Of a stretch of 64,000 bases of DNA, positions 1 through 11,947 are shown piece by piece. Positions within the stretch are counted from its first letter, which is position 1. Every line of letters starts with the position of its first letter. The notes beneath the pieces are model-generated. The model had not been told where the DNA came from and ran no database searches. It saw only the letters and a program-made list of their open reading frames with translations. Source of the DNA: Trichobilharzia szidati (lineage: Eukaryota > Platyhelminthes > Trematoda > Strigeidida > Schistosomatidae); assembly GCA_944472155.2 (NCBI GenBank), contig OX235275.1:27332865-27396864 (forward strand), given 5' to 3'. A program made the position numbers and the translations under genes.

Positions 1-385
1 TAATCAATTTCACAAGCGCTATGACTTCATTAATGATGTAATTAAGAAGACTATCATACTTCGAGGGTCCTCGAAGTGTATGCCATGATATATCAGGCAA
101 ATTGAAGTCACCTCCAATTATATTATAACTGAAAGGAAAATTGGATGCAACATTAAATATGTTGCTGAGTACGTTATCGTATTCACAGTTGGATGATGGC
201 GGTCGGTATGCACAACCTATAAGGATAGGTTTACTTCTGAGAACTTTTATTTCAACCCACACCGAGTCATTAAGTTGTGACAGAATAGGGTGACTAAAAT
301 GCGCTGCACAAATGGGTTGTTTAACGTATATAAGTGTTCCACTCCCACGACCTTTTACCCTATCCCCTCGAAAAAGATTGTACCT
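1..385 (-). pseudogene. CR1-like retrotransposon ORF2, endonuclease domain (C-terminal part)
   Basis: On the minus strand this stretch reads as the second half of an apurinic/apyrimidinic-type endonuclease of a CR1-like non-LTR retrotransposon. Visible motifs are CAYRPPSS followed by IGGDFNLPDISW; the GDFN box is a catalytic-site signature of this endonuclease class. The frame stays open to the window edge, so the element continues to the left. It joins in frame with the minus-strand ORF that resumes at 2216: one side ends in DSLWID and the other continues RYNLFRG, which shows that a single ORF2 was split by the RTE insertion at 397-2204. The domain would nick target DNA for reverse transcription. 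No function is expected now because the ORF is interrupted. Confidence 0.8.
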
Positions 386-396
386 ATCAATCCATA
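386..396. repeat. Target-site duplication, left copy
   Basis: ATCAATCCATA here is repeated exactly at 2205-2215, on the other side of the RTE-like element. Both copies fall inside the same codons of the interrupted CR1 endonuclease ORF, which is what a target-site duplication predicts. Confidence 0.85.
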
Positions 397-2204
397 CAGC
401 AGGCAAAGGAGACCTCGCAACACTCTACCAAACAACTAGGTACCTCTCAGGCAAAAATTCGTCACAAATTAAGCCAGTGAAGGATGACAATGGAAAGTCA
501 CTCAACAAAGAAGTGGAGCAAAGGAAACAGTGGGCTGAACACTTCAAAAGACTCCTAAATCGACCACCACCTACAACGAGCTCAACAATACCAACGACGG
601 AGACAGAGCTACCAGTGAACACCAACCCCCCGACGAAATCAGAAGTCCTAAAGGCAATCAAGATGCTAAAAGCTGGAAAAGCAGCAGGACCAGATGGAAT
701 CCCAGCAGAAGCATTGAAAATGGACCCAGAGACAACAGCGGACTTGATGGCGCCACTACTGGAGAAGGTGTGGAAAGAAGGCAAAGTACCCGAGGATTGG
801 AAGAAAGGATACTTATTCAAACTACCAAAGAAAGGAGACTTAAGTCAATGCAAGAACTGGCGCGGAATCATGCTCCTGTCCATCCCAAGCAAAATACTAA
901 GCCGCATCATCCTGGAGAGAATCAAACATGCCCTGGATGAAAAACTTCGACCAGAACAAGCTGGATTCAGTAGAAACAAGTCATGCATTGATCAGATAGC
1001 CACATTACGGATCATCACTGAACAAAGCTTGGAAAGGCAGTCAGCTCTCTGCCTCACTCAACTTCATCGACTTTGAAAAGGCCTTCGATAGTGCAGCGTC
1101 GATCGAGAGGTGTTTTGGTAACTACTCCGCTACTATGGGGTGCCACCGACAATTATACATCTCATCCAACAGCTGTACGACAATGCTGCATGCCAAGTAA
1201 TCCACAACGGGAAACTTACGGAATCCTTCGAAGTGAGGACAGGAGTAAGACAAGCTAGCTGCCTACTATCGCCAATGATTTTCCTGATTGCAGTAGATTG
1301 GATAATGCGACAAACAGTGGGCAATGAGGAAACAGGCATAAAATGGACTCACACAAAAAACTTGGAGGATCTGGACTTCGCCGATGATATATGTCTGATT
1401 TCCCACAAATTGGAAGATATGTAAGCGAAAAGCAACAAGTTGGCAGAAGAAGCATCAGAGACAGGACTTCCTTCAGGTGAACATAGAGAAAACAGAGGTG
1501 ATGAAGATTCCTGGGCAACGCCACCAACAGCAACAACAACAGACAACAGTCAGCATAAATGGAAGGAACCTGAAAGAAACAACCTTCTTTACCTACTCAC
1601 CTACCTGGGAAGCATCATTTCAACTACAGGCGGAACTGACGAGGATATCAAAGCAAGAATAGGAAAAGCAAGACAAGCTTTCACTACTCTCAAGTCTGTG
1701 TGGAGGTCAACAGCACTCAGCATCAAAAATAAGATCCGGATTTTCAACTCCAATGTGAAGTCAGTACTACTATACGGATGAGAAACTTGGCGTGTCACAA
1801 AGGGCACCTCGAACAAGCTACAGACCTTCATTAACAGATGTCTTCGCTCAATACTCAAGATCAGATGGCCAGCTAGAAAAGATCAGCAACAAAGATCTCT
1901 GGGAGCGAATCAACCAGGAACCGATTGTGAAACAAATATGCAGGAAGAAATGGAGATGGATTGGCCACACTCTGAGGAAACCAGCAAGTGACATCACTAG
2001 ACAAGCCCTCGAGTGGAACCCGAAAGGGAAGCGACGAGTTGGTCGTCCAAGGGTGACCTGGAGGAGATCATGCGAAGAAGAGATGAAAGCATGTGGGCAG
2101 ACCTGGAGCCAGGTGAAAACTCTAGCAGAGGACCGAACGCAATGGAGATGCATGGCTGAAGCCCTATGTTCCTCTAGGAATTAAAGGAAATAATAATAAT
2201 AATA
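397..2204 (+). mobile_element. 5'-truncated RTE-like non-LTR retrotransposon (SR2/RTE type)
   Basis: A 1.8-kb element inserted into a CR1-like element. It starts inside the linker before the reverse transcriptase domain, so the endonuclease is missing (5' truncation). It ends in a short AAT/TAA repeat (2186-2204), the usual kind of simple-repeat tail of RTE-clade elements. An 11-bp target-site duplication flanks it exactly. The good preservation of RT motifs, compared with the RTE relics inside the tandem array, makes this one of the younger insertions in the window. Confidence 0.88.
402..2184 (+). pseudogene. RTE-like reverse transcriptase, frameshifted
   Basis: The coding remnant of the RTE-like insertion spans at least three frames. 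In order one sees the pre-RT region (KAAGPDGIPAEALK near 680-715), the motif FIDFEKAFDS (about 1060-1090), a GVRQ..CLLSPMIF block (1240-1285), the catalytic LDFADDI box (about 1370-1390), an LGSIISTTGGTDEDI block (about 1605-1650), and a C-terminal region with KWRWIGHTLRKPASDITRQA (about 1950-2010) and GRPRVTW, ending in TAA at 2182-2184. Frameshifts lie near 1040-1075, 1420-1480 and 1590, and there is an in-frame TGA after YG (about 1780). Family knowledge: RTE elements encode one protein with endonuclease and RT; here the endonuclease is absent and the RT is broken, so the copy is dead. Confidence 0.85.
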
Positions 2205-2215
2205 ATCAATCCATA
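2205..2215. repeat. Target-site duplication, right copy
   Basis: Exact second copy of the 11-bp ATCAATCCATA found at 386-396, directly after the simple-repeat tail of the RTE-like element. Confidence 0.85.
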
Positions 2216-2990
2216 AGCTATCATCCGTAATATCACTTGAGCACCAGGCTTCAGTGATCATGATCAACGATGGATTGCATATAGAGGCTAACGTACATAA
2301 TGCTAAGTTTTTGTTAAGAATTGATCTAGCATTTATTAGGATGACGGATAGACTTTGACTACGTGGTTTTACTGTATGAGCGATGTCGTAATAAAATACT
2401 CTATGATTATCAACTGAATACATGCCGTCGTCATCGAACTCATTACTTACTACCTTTTGATCACTAGAGATGTTTTCATCAATTTGATACTTAGGGATGG
2501 GTTGTGAAAAGTCACTCGTGCGTAGTTGGTCGTTTAGATATTGCGTGCTATGAGAGATACTAGTATGATAATCTAGAGTATTACTGTTGGTATTAGGTGA
2601 GGATAAGGTATTTGCTATCTGCTGGAGAGGAAGCAGTTTCCCTGTTGTAAGGTGTTCGATATACCAGCAAGGAATTGGTCTGATATCATGCGTGCTACGT
2701 GCATGATCCCTGGCGTTTCTGCCAGTTGTCGCTGGAGAAAATTTTGGTCATATGAGTTAGCTAGAGCCGTGTTATCTGCATAGTTATAACCGAAATGTGT
2801 GATCGGCGTGTTGTTGTGTGCATATGATTTAGATCCCTGTGTCTGGTAAAAGTTCTTCCTAGGCCATGATGAGCATTGTGCTGCAATTGGCATTTGCCCC
2901 CTACTGAATGCATGGGAAGTATGACAGGGCACTATATGTGTTTTTGACCTAATGTCTGTATTCTCAGACTGGGGTTTCCTGTGCATCATA
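2216..2990 (-). pseudogene. CR1-like ORF2, N-terminal region and start of endonuclease
   Basis: Minus-strand continuation of the CR1-like ORF2. Nearest the RTE insertion it encodes the start of the endonuclease, with VILINARSILNK (equivalent to the common TNARSL..K motif that opens CR1 endonucleases) and SLIMITEAW (the ITE(T/A)W motif, with a catalytic Glu). Upstream, 2615-2989 has an open frame of about 120 codons with no recognised domain that may be the N-terminal extension of ORF2 or a linker. It reads on through the 11-bp duplication into 1-385. The two pieces together cover most of an endonuclease domain. Confidence 0.72.
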
Positions 2991-3439
2991 GTTGAGGGTG
3001 CATTCGTGAGGGGCTAAGTAACTCCGTATTTTCGAAGTGGTTGAGTAGGTATGTAACTATTATTTTTTGTTGTCATAGGACTGGCAATGGTAGTCGGAAA
3101 TGAGTAAGCTCCTATGGTTTGTGAATTATGTCTAACTTGAGTAACATGACTAAGTTTGGATGACTGTTCATTTTCCATGATGCTACATCTCTGCAGTATT
3201 GGTATTATTGCACTGCAGACACTCCTGAATTTTCTGATTCGTATGCTGTTGCTGTAACTGGTCTTTTAAGCATTCAGCTATTACACATCATTAAAATTTT
3301 CGTTAGAGGTAATTTAGACTTGGCGAAAAAAGTACCTAAGGAGTCTGTAAACTAAAAAGAACGACATACCTTCTCGAACTGATTTTCTGGTACATGCATT
3401 TTCCTCTCTAACAGGAAATATCCACTTTTGTGAATTATT

Positions 3440-5330
3440 CGTTTGGAAAACCTGATCTTCTTATCCGGCGAAATTTATTCAACCAATTCTTCTTCACCGA
3501 GCCTGTGTGTGGTACTTCCAGCTGTCTCGAACTACTGCCTAAGCTTCAGGTGCTACTTCTGTAGCAACATCCTCCTCACTCTTTCAAATATACAGGACTT
3601 GTTGGTCTATTACGTGATTGCTGTGAAGCCGAATAACCCGAAAGTTACAGTTAAAGTCAAAAGCTTTTACTTATATACTTTATCTTTCTGTTCTGTGCTT
3701 TCTATTGTCTTTTGCTGTCAGTCTATTGGACAAAATAACTCCACTGTCTCTTATTATTTAATCATCAGTATTAATTTAGGAGTAATATGACTATAGATTC
3801 TCACCCTAAGATAAGTAATGGGAGACCATACTCCGTAGTCACCAGGGCTTCAGCCAAATTAGGCAAACAGGAGAAGGTGATGGACTCTCGCATACCGGTC
3901 TTGAAGACCAGGGCAAATATTCCCTGCTCGGACAGATTGCCCATGTCGCCACAGTCCTACAGTGAAACTGTGCTAAGTCAACCAAGTGGATGTGGCTCCA
4001 TCCCTGTTAACATGACTAGGTTAATAGAGCCGAGTGGTAAATCTGCACTTAGTCAGAATAGTACAACACCCATCTCCATCGTAGGCCATGAAACAAACAG
4101 GAAGGCCAAAAGAAACGTTCACGACGTTGCAAGACGACGGAAACGTTCCCCAAAAAGGCAGACGATTGCAAGGTATGCGACTCTGTTATCGAACAAGTAG
4201 ACTCTGCCTTCGAATGCAACTTTTGCAAGCAATGGGTACATTGTAGATGCGACACCGGGGTACCAAAAGTATATTACGATTTTATGCGTAAGAACCCATG
4301 CCCATGGTTCTGGTACATATGCCCAAGTTGCCGTCCTGATGCAGCCTCGTGTAGTTCTTTGAAAGCTAAAGATGGTGTAGAAGTATCAGGGAAAAACGTG
4401 AAACGTTCTACTCCCACCAACTCGGAAAATAGCACAATTGCACGTAAATCGGGGATACCAAAATCCACACCGGTTAAACTTGCAATTCTTGCCATAACCG
4501 CTCCAGACACAAAGGCTGAAGCACCATGGGTATCTGTCTCTGGAAAAAGACCCTTATCGTCTGCCAGTAATAGTGGCCACGCCACTGAGACACACAACAA
4601 TATCCTGTTGCACCAAACGAAACAAAATGGTCTTAAATGGGATGACAAATGTGCGAGGACCGAACCTAAGTCCACGGTTAGTACATCAAACTGTGTTATC
4701 CTCTTTAATGTACCAGACTGTAGTAGTAGTCTGCTGGAAAATAGGGCCCTGTTTGATCAGGAACAGTGGTCCAACTTATGTAGCACACTAGGTCTGGACA
4801 TCCAACCAGTAAAACTAAGCAGATTGTATAGGGGCACTGCTGCACCTCAAGGCAAACCATTCCCACTGAGGGTAACACTGGGCTCTACCGAGGATGTCGA
4901 AAAAGGTTTACTGACTTCTCAAGTCCTTCCTATAGGGAGTGCCTGCAACATACGTGTTAGGCCAGACAGGCCATGGAAGGAAAGACAGATGGCGAGGGAG
5001 TCGTCAGAGCTTATTCCTTCTGCCATCCTTGGTTGTTCACGTCATTTCCGAACTGGTAACTGGGATCGCTTGTGGAAAGCACTGTCACGATGTACAGCAA
5101 TGGAGATGGTTGGCATGCCAGATGGCTCTGGGAAGTACAAGGGCTGTCTCTGTTTATAGACTGCCTCGACCCACTCACCTTATGTCAATTAACACGCAAC
5201 GTGTGTTAGCTGTCAAGTTCAGCTCCCGAGACCAGTTGACTACTGCTCTCCAGAGATGGTACGAGACCGAGGAAAACGTCAGCGGCTGCGAGAGCCGGCT
5301 TCGTACCTTTTCAAACTGGACCTGAGTATG
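3440..5330 (+). mobile_element. CR1-like element 5' half, inverted relative to its ORF2
   Basis: Plus-strand block with a possible 5' leader (3440-3786) and a CR1-like ORF1 (3787-5325). The endonuclease-bearing ORF2 part lies immediately to the left on the opposite strand (2990 down to 1). Reading the minus strand from right to left one meets ORF1 C-terminus, ORF1 N-terminus, a junction around 3300-3440, then ORF2 N-terminus and endonuclease. This is the geometry of a 5' inversion such as that produced by twin priming. Two independent insertions placed head to head would look similar, so the single-element reading is an inference. Confidence 0.5.
3787..5325 (+). pseudogene. CR1-like ORF1 with PHD-type zinc finger, frameshifted
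   Basis: Starts at ATG 3787 with a basic N-terminal region ending in RRRKRSPKRQT. A frameshift near 4140-4200 moves the reading into a second frame that carries a PHD-like finger, about 4167-4335: CKVCDS, then FECNFCKQWVHCRC, then WYICPSC (Cys/His spacing C-x2-C ... C-x2-C-x4-H-x2-C ... C-x2-C). Known biology: several CR1-type elements have an ORF1 with such a finger, thought to bind nucleic acid or chromatin. The second frame ends with a stop at 5157-5159, and the first frame stays open to 5325 (RTFSNWT), implying a second frameshift between about 4940 and 5160. The middle region is Ser/Thr/Lys-rich. It is a degraded, probably inactive copy. Confidence 0.65.
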
Positions 5331-5354
5331 AAGATTGTTGGCGTATCTCGTCGG

Positions 5355-6441
5355 TTAAAGATACTGGGGAATAAGTGAACACAAATTTTGTAGGTTCGTC
5401 AGGAAATTCACCGAATATATATCAACTTGTTTGCAAAGAAACGGTCGCAGTCTGGCACAACCCAGCTCAAGAACAACCTTCAGCAGATGAAATCTCACGG
5501 TAAATTTACTGACGAACCCACAAAATTGCTTTCTGTGCTCGGCTGAAATCAATCTTTTGACGTTTGGTTTTGTGTTGATGTACTGATGGCAGGTATTCAA
5601 TACTGCAGACCTGAATCGTTCATATGATTTGTTGGACACTGGGAGAAGGTCATTTTACTGTTTTCAGTGCTTCAAACTGGACTTTAGTATACAAGTCACT
5701 TAAAGTTGTCGAAATATCACAGAATTTTGGACCCAACGACAAAACTTGCAATTGGACAGGAGTCAGTGATGTACTAGAGTAATTGAAAACGTATTTCTCT
5801 GGTGTGGCAGGAAAAAGTGAATAAATGTCAGCGGCTTTGAGGCTATTCGCGAGTTTCAGGTTTACATCTTCACAGCGTCTTCTTGAAAATGAATCGATGT
5901 AGTCCATGAAATTTCTCTGCTAGTCCTCCGTCAGTTGACATAGAGCATGTGTTCTTAGTGAAGAGCGATGATTTAGGCGGATATGATTGCGACGAAGACA
6001 TTTCCAGTAGTGCTTGGGATATTCTTTCTTATCAATACAGCCCTTCAGAAAACTGATTCTTTTATTCGCTATGGCAATTTTGACAGAAAACTTAAGAAAC
6101 GTATCAAGTTCCTTCACTGTCACAGTTTAAAAATTTTCATAGTTTGTGCAGCGGTAACCAGTTGTATTCGCTAAGAAATGTATTCTGGAATAATCTAGAT
6201 AGCCTGAATGTAGTAGATTCGTCGAAAACTGACGCCTCACTATCAAGTCCCAGTTTCGTGACACGGCTTCATTTAGAGTAAGAATTAGGAGCACTGCTTT
6301 TAATTCACTGAGATTTTCTTTGAATTTTATCGTTGAAATAGCATAAGAAAATACGAGTGTACTTTGATTCGAATATGGCCACGAGCTGACTTTATTTAGA
6401 GAATCACTGGAAAGCCAGAGCTTACTAGACAGCTGTTTCAT
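5355..6441 (-). pseudogene. Penelope-like element (PLE) ORF, N-terminal region
   Basis: The minus strand read from 6441 to 5355 carries adjacent ORF pieces typical of the pre-RT part of Penelope-like elements. They include a stretch with KRISFLKGCIDKKEYPKHYW followed by KCLRRNHIR and LRTHAL (5920-6123), then LTPVQLQVLSLGPKFC (5650-5907), and a further piece to 5355. The 6127-6441 piece is upstream and unrecognised but in the expected place. The order on the strand is right for one ORF broken by at least three frameshifts or stops. RT and GIY-YIG parts are missing here; sequence switches to the CR1 block at about 5330. PLE fragments from other parts of the ORF occur at 45960-47220 and inside the tandem units. 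Confidence 0.62.
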
Positions 6442-7074
6442 TTTATTTTGAGAGACTCAGGAGTACGAAGCCATCAGGGTTCGAAGCCATGAATTATGAA
6501 TCAGTAAATGTTTTTATTCACGGGTCGCAGAACCGAGAACCAATGTTCTTGTAGGCGGATGACCTTGGGATCCATCTCTGGTGGGTGCGCACTCCTGAAT
6601 TGTCCTGAACTAGTACTCCATGGTTTTCCAGTGGTTCTCTCAGTAATGTAAGCTTTTCAGTAAACATGAAATAAATCGAATACCTGCACACTAACTGTTG
6701 AAGACTTCAGTTTGCCTTTTCACATCCAGTAGTCAATGGTGAATTTCTAGTATCGATAAATGGCTTGCAATTTCTACAGTGGCATAATTAATGTTATTTC
6801 TTGTACGATGAAGAATGCTTCCGTTGGCTATATTCCTTAGCGGCAGAGAAGATCTACACAACGAAGATATCTTGAAATTTTAAAGAGCAATATACGAGGG
6901 ACGAACGGACTTTTAAGACTTCGGGCATTAATGTTATGATACTCAAGTAATTTCAGATATGATTGTGGTTGAAAAGAAATTCGAAAATATTTCACGACAA
7001 TATTTCAATAAACGAAGCGAACAAGAAAAAGTTGCTTAAGAAGGATTTAAAATATTCACCAAATTCACTAGAAC

Positions 7075-7240
7075 TCTTCATATGAATACGCTGCATCCTG
7101 AGACAAATATGCCATTCATGTTACACTGAAAACTGATATGTTTACTCCAGTCTTCAATGTTGTTCAGTTCATGTTCGAATAGACAGCGGGAAGGGACTAT
7201 GAGGTATTAAAATTGTGATAAAATGCATTACGGTTTATTT
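7075..7240 (+). repeat. Diverged inverted repeat, left arm
   Basis: The reverse complement of this stretch aligns with 8150-8335: shared blocks include TGAAGAGTTCT, TCAGTGTA, GAACATGAACTGAA and AGTCCCTT in the same order. By eye about 70% identity, with about 900 bp between arms. No coding capacity recognised. It may be an old fold-back or two inverted copies of an uncharacterised repeat. Confidence 0.6.
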
Positions 7241-8149
7241 CCACCTCTATGATAAAAAATCAGTCATCAGACAAGGAACTTAAATATATTAAGAATTACT
7301 AGTTGAGTAATGCCAAAAATAATAATAGGAATAGTAGCGTTAAAATAATTTTAAGCCAAAAGTACTGATAAAGGACGGTTTTAAATGAATCAGAAATAAT
7401 AATGAGTGGCTGAATAGAATATGATCATCAATATTAATAGCAGTCAATACGTAAAACATGTCATTGTGGTAGATTCAGAATGACCAACACTTCCTCTTGT
7501 ACACAGAGACCTGGTTTATAAACACTAAATCCACAAGCCTCTACACCTGCAACCACATTTCTGCTTATTTCTCAGCTGACAACATCATGACCGTTGTCAA
7601 CAAGGTGCTCAGTTATTGAACTTTTCGGTTCTTTGACTTCAGCTGTTTTCAACCACTTTATGTAATGCTGCTTCACGAGATTGCTGGATCATATTTCTGC
7701 ATGACCTGTGTATTCGCTTCCACAAACACACATGCGGTTTGAAGTGTTGAGAATCGGCGACTGCTCTTTCACAGATTGTTGAAGCACTTTCTAGTTGTTG
7801 TTGTTGAGGAAGACGATTATTGCAGCAAAATACATTTTGTTCCAATCCAATCTGAAAAGATCTTAGTCAGTACATTGAATTGTAGTACACGAGAAATTTG
7901 TTCCGACAGTGCAACTGAACAATGAATGAAGACACTGAAAGATATTTCATCTAGGAAGGGATATCCTTAGATGTTCATTCATAAATGCTCTAAAGAGATA
8001 AGCCCCTGTGAAACTATCCAAAACAGTCCCGAAGAAATTGGGATATATCAATTTCTCATTCAATGGAGCTGATTTCAGCGAAGTGGTCAAACGAAGACTT
8101 CACAAATTTGTCAAGAGAACTTAATTGTAATTGTGGTATGATGCATTTT

Positions 8150-8335
8150 GATGCCAATTTTAATATCTCGTAGTCCCTTGTCGTTATCTATTTGAACATG
8201 AACTGAAAAACATTCAAAACTGGCGTTTATCCTAATGTGGTTTATTTACTTATAAGTTTTCAGTGTAGTAAAAATGGTTTATTTATTCGAGTATGTAGAG
8301 TGTTCATCTGAAGAGTTCTGTTGAATTTGATGAAT
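8150..8335 (-). repeat. Diverged inverted repeat, right arm
   Basis: Partner of 7075-7240 in inverted orientation, with the same ordered sequence blocks. Confidence 0.6.
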
Positions 8336-11300
8336 ACGTTGCATCCTGCTTCATCAACTTCCATCACTAGTCTTGAATTCTTATCAGGAGATAAATATCA
8401 TCATAGAGCACACCAGCGACAGGAATGGAATACACACAGATATCTTTGAATATCTACGGCGAGGCTGGACATCTTAATTGAGTACACTGTTTATGAATTC
8501 GAACGCGAGCTAGCGAATTAGCTATCCACTTAATGGATCACTTCGATTTAACACCTTTCAAGTACTTGTGTTTAGTGTAAATGGTTCTGAACTACTCATA
8601 TCGGGTACTAGTAGTAGTAGCAGTAGTGTGTGTGCTGTTGCACCACATACCTAATACGCTACAGTTGCTTCTTTAACCAGATGATTTCTCAGCGAAACTG
8701 CATTGTCTATAATGTTATTGATTTATTTTAGCATTATTCCTTTGTATTCATGTGTCGTGATGAACGCCAGTCATTCGCTTCGTATGTTACTCTGTTCTTT
8801 CTGAGGCTGACTTCTCTCTCAGGGTTATTTGTAATCACCAAACACGCGTAAAGTGCACGTCTGATGCATGTTAACAGACATTGATTACCTAATATCAATA
8901 TATTATTCTTAAAGCAAATTTCGTATTTTCGTATTACGTGAAATATTTCGTGTACTGATAGTTTATCGTTTTTGTTATTTTTAGATCATTAATTGTGTCA
9001 CGCAGAAGAGGAATGTGAAGATCGAAAGGTGTAACAGACACCACACTAATGAACGCTTCTCATTAAAAACAAATGATAAGCGTTTCATATTATTTAACAA
9101 AATCTATTCAGTTTTATATAGGCCAAGAATGCTTCATAGAAATGTGAACATCAGGAAGATTTTCATAAAAAATGAGAGTGTGTTTCAGATATCTGATAGT
9201 AAATTACATTTTCAGGAGTGGACTATTATATCTAATGTTCGAGTAAATGTCATGAGACCAATAATGATTATTGCCAGTTGAAATGCCTAAAAGTGCCTAC
9301 ACTTTATTCAATGAATAGCGTTGGTGATTGCCGAGTGGTTAAAGATACCATGACTCCAGATTATTCCCATATCTGCCATCACATAACTTCAAAAATACTG
9401 GTTACTTTCCGATGAATGGAATTAAGCAGTGTAAGATGTGGTTTGTTTTTGCATTTTCGACCTCGTTGCGGTTATCGGTTGGCACCGGCTTTTGAAATCT
9501 GGGCACTGGGATAGTTTGTAATGGCGTAAAATTTATGATCGGCCGGATATATCTCACAGCGATTCAGTATTGTTTACTGGATGACCGGACAAAAATGTAT
9601 TATTGCTAATAATTGATTGTTACCTGGAAACGTGACTCCCATAGTATTTTCCTTGTTCTTTTCCATTTGTTGTAAGGGCAGTAGAATTTCGCCTCATGAA
9701 AAGACGCATGTTAAGTCATTCCAATCGCACGTATTTTCCGTTGAATCGATAAATAGATGTTCCGTCATCAACGGAGATCTGGCGACTGACGTTTGATCTA
9801 GTCGTATTGTATGATTGTGTGTAATTGCATGTTGTGATATATCTGAAATATTTTCTTGATTTCTTGTCCCCATCAAAGGAATCGGATGAGTCTTCGGATT
9901 TGATATAGTACAGTTGAATGAGAGATTGATAATCGAGTATTCATTTATTTACTCGAATGAAGGTATGCACAAAACTTCATCCAGTGAATAATTTTTGTAC
10001 ATCCAATAAATAAGCTAAAATGAATTTCCTGGTTTTCAGTGCGAAAGTGGTTGAGTGACATATCGCTGGCCTGACTCTCAGGTGATCCGAGTGAATTAGA
10101 TGCTGAAACAGGATCACGCCGCCCCTACTTAACAAGTTGACATAAGGCCTGAAAAAGAGAGGAGAATACGCAAGAGGATAGCAACCCCACACTGAAAACG
10201 CAGGCTATGAGACAAAGCCATCATGGTCTTATGTTCAATCCCAATTAAAAAGTGCTTATTAGAAATCAAATGAATGCTGTTTGAAACAGTTGTGCAACTT
10301 CATTCGTTAATTTAGAGATTGTACGCATACATAACACAAGGTGACATCCATCGACTAGGAAGCTGCCTAGACTCATACAGGGACATCTTCCAATATATTT
10401 GTTGGAAGCAGAAATAAGACGAAGCAATAGTTCAATTCCTGAAGAAGATTATTCTCGTTCTCATATCAGAATGATTGAATACTGAGATTGCTTACAGCAG
10501 CTTCAAAGGGTGTTGCGTTGTTCACTAAGTGATGTTAGTCCTGTGACTTTACTGGGCCTTCTCTACACTGCCTCAAACACGTTTCCGATTGTGAGTAGTA
10601 ATTCAGTGTAAGTCGGATTTTCGGAAAGGTGAGCGGTATGTTCTCTTTCTGTTCCACTGGAGTAAATCCGTCTTTGATAGAATGTGAGTCTTTAGTACCA
10701 ATTTACTTGTTTTATTTATTCAAAGTCGTGGTCAATCACTGTAGATTATGCATTCTGTGGCATCAAATCTGGAGATCTTGTGCGATGTATTAAAATGCAG
10801 TGAATATTGGGAGCATTCCACTCATTACGAAAACTACTTTTTACGTATAAACATTTATTCAATAAGCGTTGTTGAGACCTATTTACAGCTGGTTCTCAAC
10901 ACAATTTCATCTACACAGTGAGTGAATCAAATTGTTTCTCAGCTAAAGTTCAATGGAGATTATTCTGATTCCATCACATTGTCTTCACTCAAACATAAGA
11001 GGACTGACCATCTGGTCAATTATATTGTTAATCGTTCTCACTACTAAGCCAATCGACATCAATCACAGCACCACTCACCACATATGCATTGGGTGTAAAA
11101 TCACTTTTCTATGTAATTGAGTTAGTTGATGCTCAACTTACAGGAAACATGCCCAACAGTTTACTGTGTAATTTCGTCGCCCAATGCCTTCACTCGATAT
11201 TCAGAATGATTTGATCAGTTATGATGGATGAACTAAAATAAACGCTTGTAGAAAAAAATGTCATCAAGTAGATATTCACCATGAAGAAACCACTGGGCGA

Positions 11301-11947
11301 CTTCCTCTATCAAGCTTTCTGATATATCCTGCATGGTCAGAGACAGGTTGGGCGTCCGACAGTGACCTGACGGCTCCTATATGAATAGGAAAGAGGAGCT
11401 AATGAGAAGTCGTGAATCTATGTAACTACGACGATGTGTTGTTGAGGGCCTGAGTTCCATTCAGAGTGCAAGCGACTAATAAAACGGAGAATAAACATTA
11501 GATCATAAAAAATAATTAAAAGTTTGCAGTACCAGATGTCTAATAAAATGCCGCATTTGTGCGTCCAGATCTTCATCTGGGATTTGATAGTTTCTTGTAT
11601 AAAACCTTGAGCCAGGCTAACGAAAATGTTTTAACCACCCAAATTTGTATGCAACAAACGAAAAGCAACGTTCAATAATACAATGACGAATATTCCACAA
11701 GGATATTAAAAATTGGTTTCTCTAAACGTATAATATGCTTACATGAATTAGTTTTGTAAGCGTTAATGTAGAACTAATATAGGGCCTTACAGCCTCACTT
11801 CTATTCTTCTTTTGCTTTCGACGTCAAGTCGTTTTCAAGAGTGCACCATACAAGTAGATGTGTGTGAAGGTTATTTAAAATAGCTTGACAGGAGCAGATG
11901 AACTGCTACAAGCATGGTGATGTGACCTAATCTCACAGTTTTTCCTG

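Larger units (their letters stand above)
6442..11947. other. No recognisable gene; AT-rich unique-looking sequence
   Basis: About 5.5 kb in which I see no protein domain, no micro-exon with convincing splice sites and no RNA gene. ORFs are short and without recognisable motifs. It contains a diverged inverted repeat (7075-7240 with 8150-8335). A stretch at 11350-11480 has a weak resemblance to the C-terminal tail of RTE-like ORFs but is not called. It ends at an assembly gap. Confidence 0.6.

Noticed and set aside
8987..9030. ATTTTTAG ... GTGTAACAG bordering a 44-bp stretch, like a micro-exon.
   Set aside because: Length is not a multiple of three, phase-1 reading hits a stop, and there is no second copy.
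9320..9350. GATTGCCGAGTGGTTAAAG, like a tRNA-Ser/Leu D-arm (Pol III A box).
   Set aside because: No B box or acceptor stem can be found downstream; at most a short tRNA-derived remnant.
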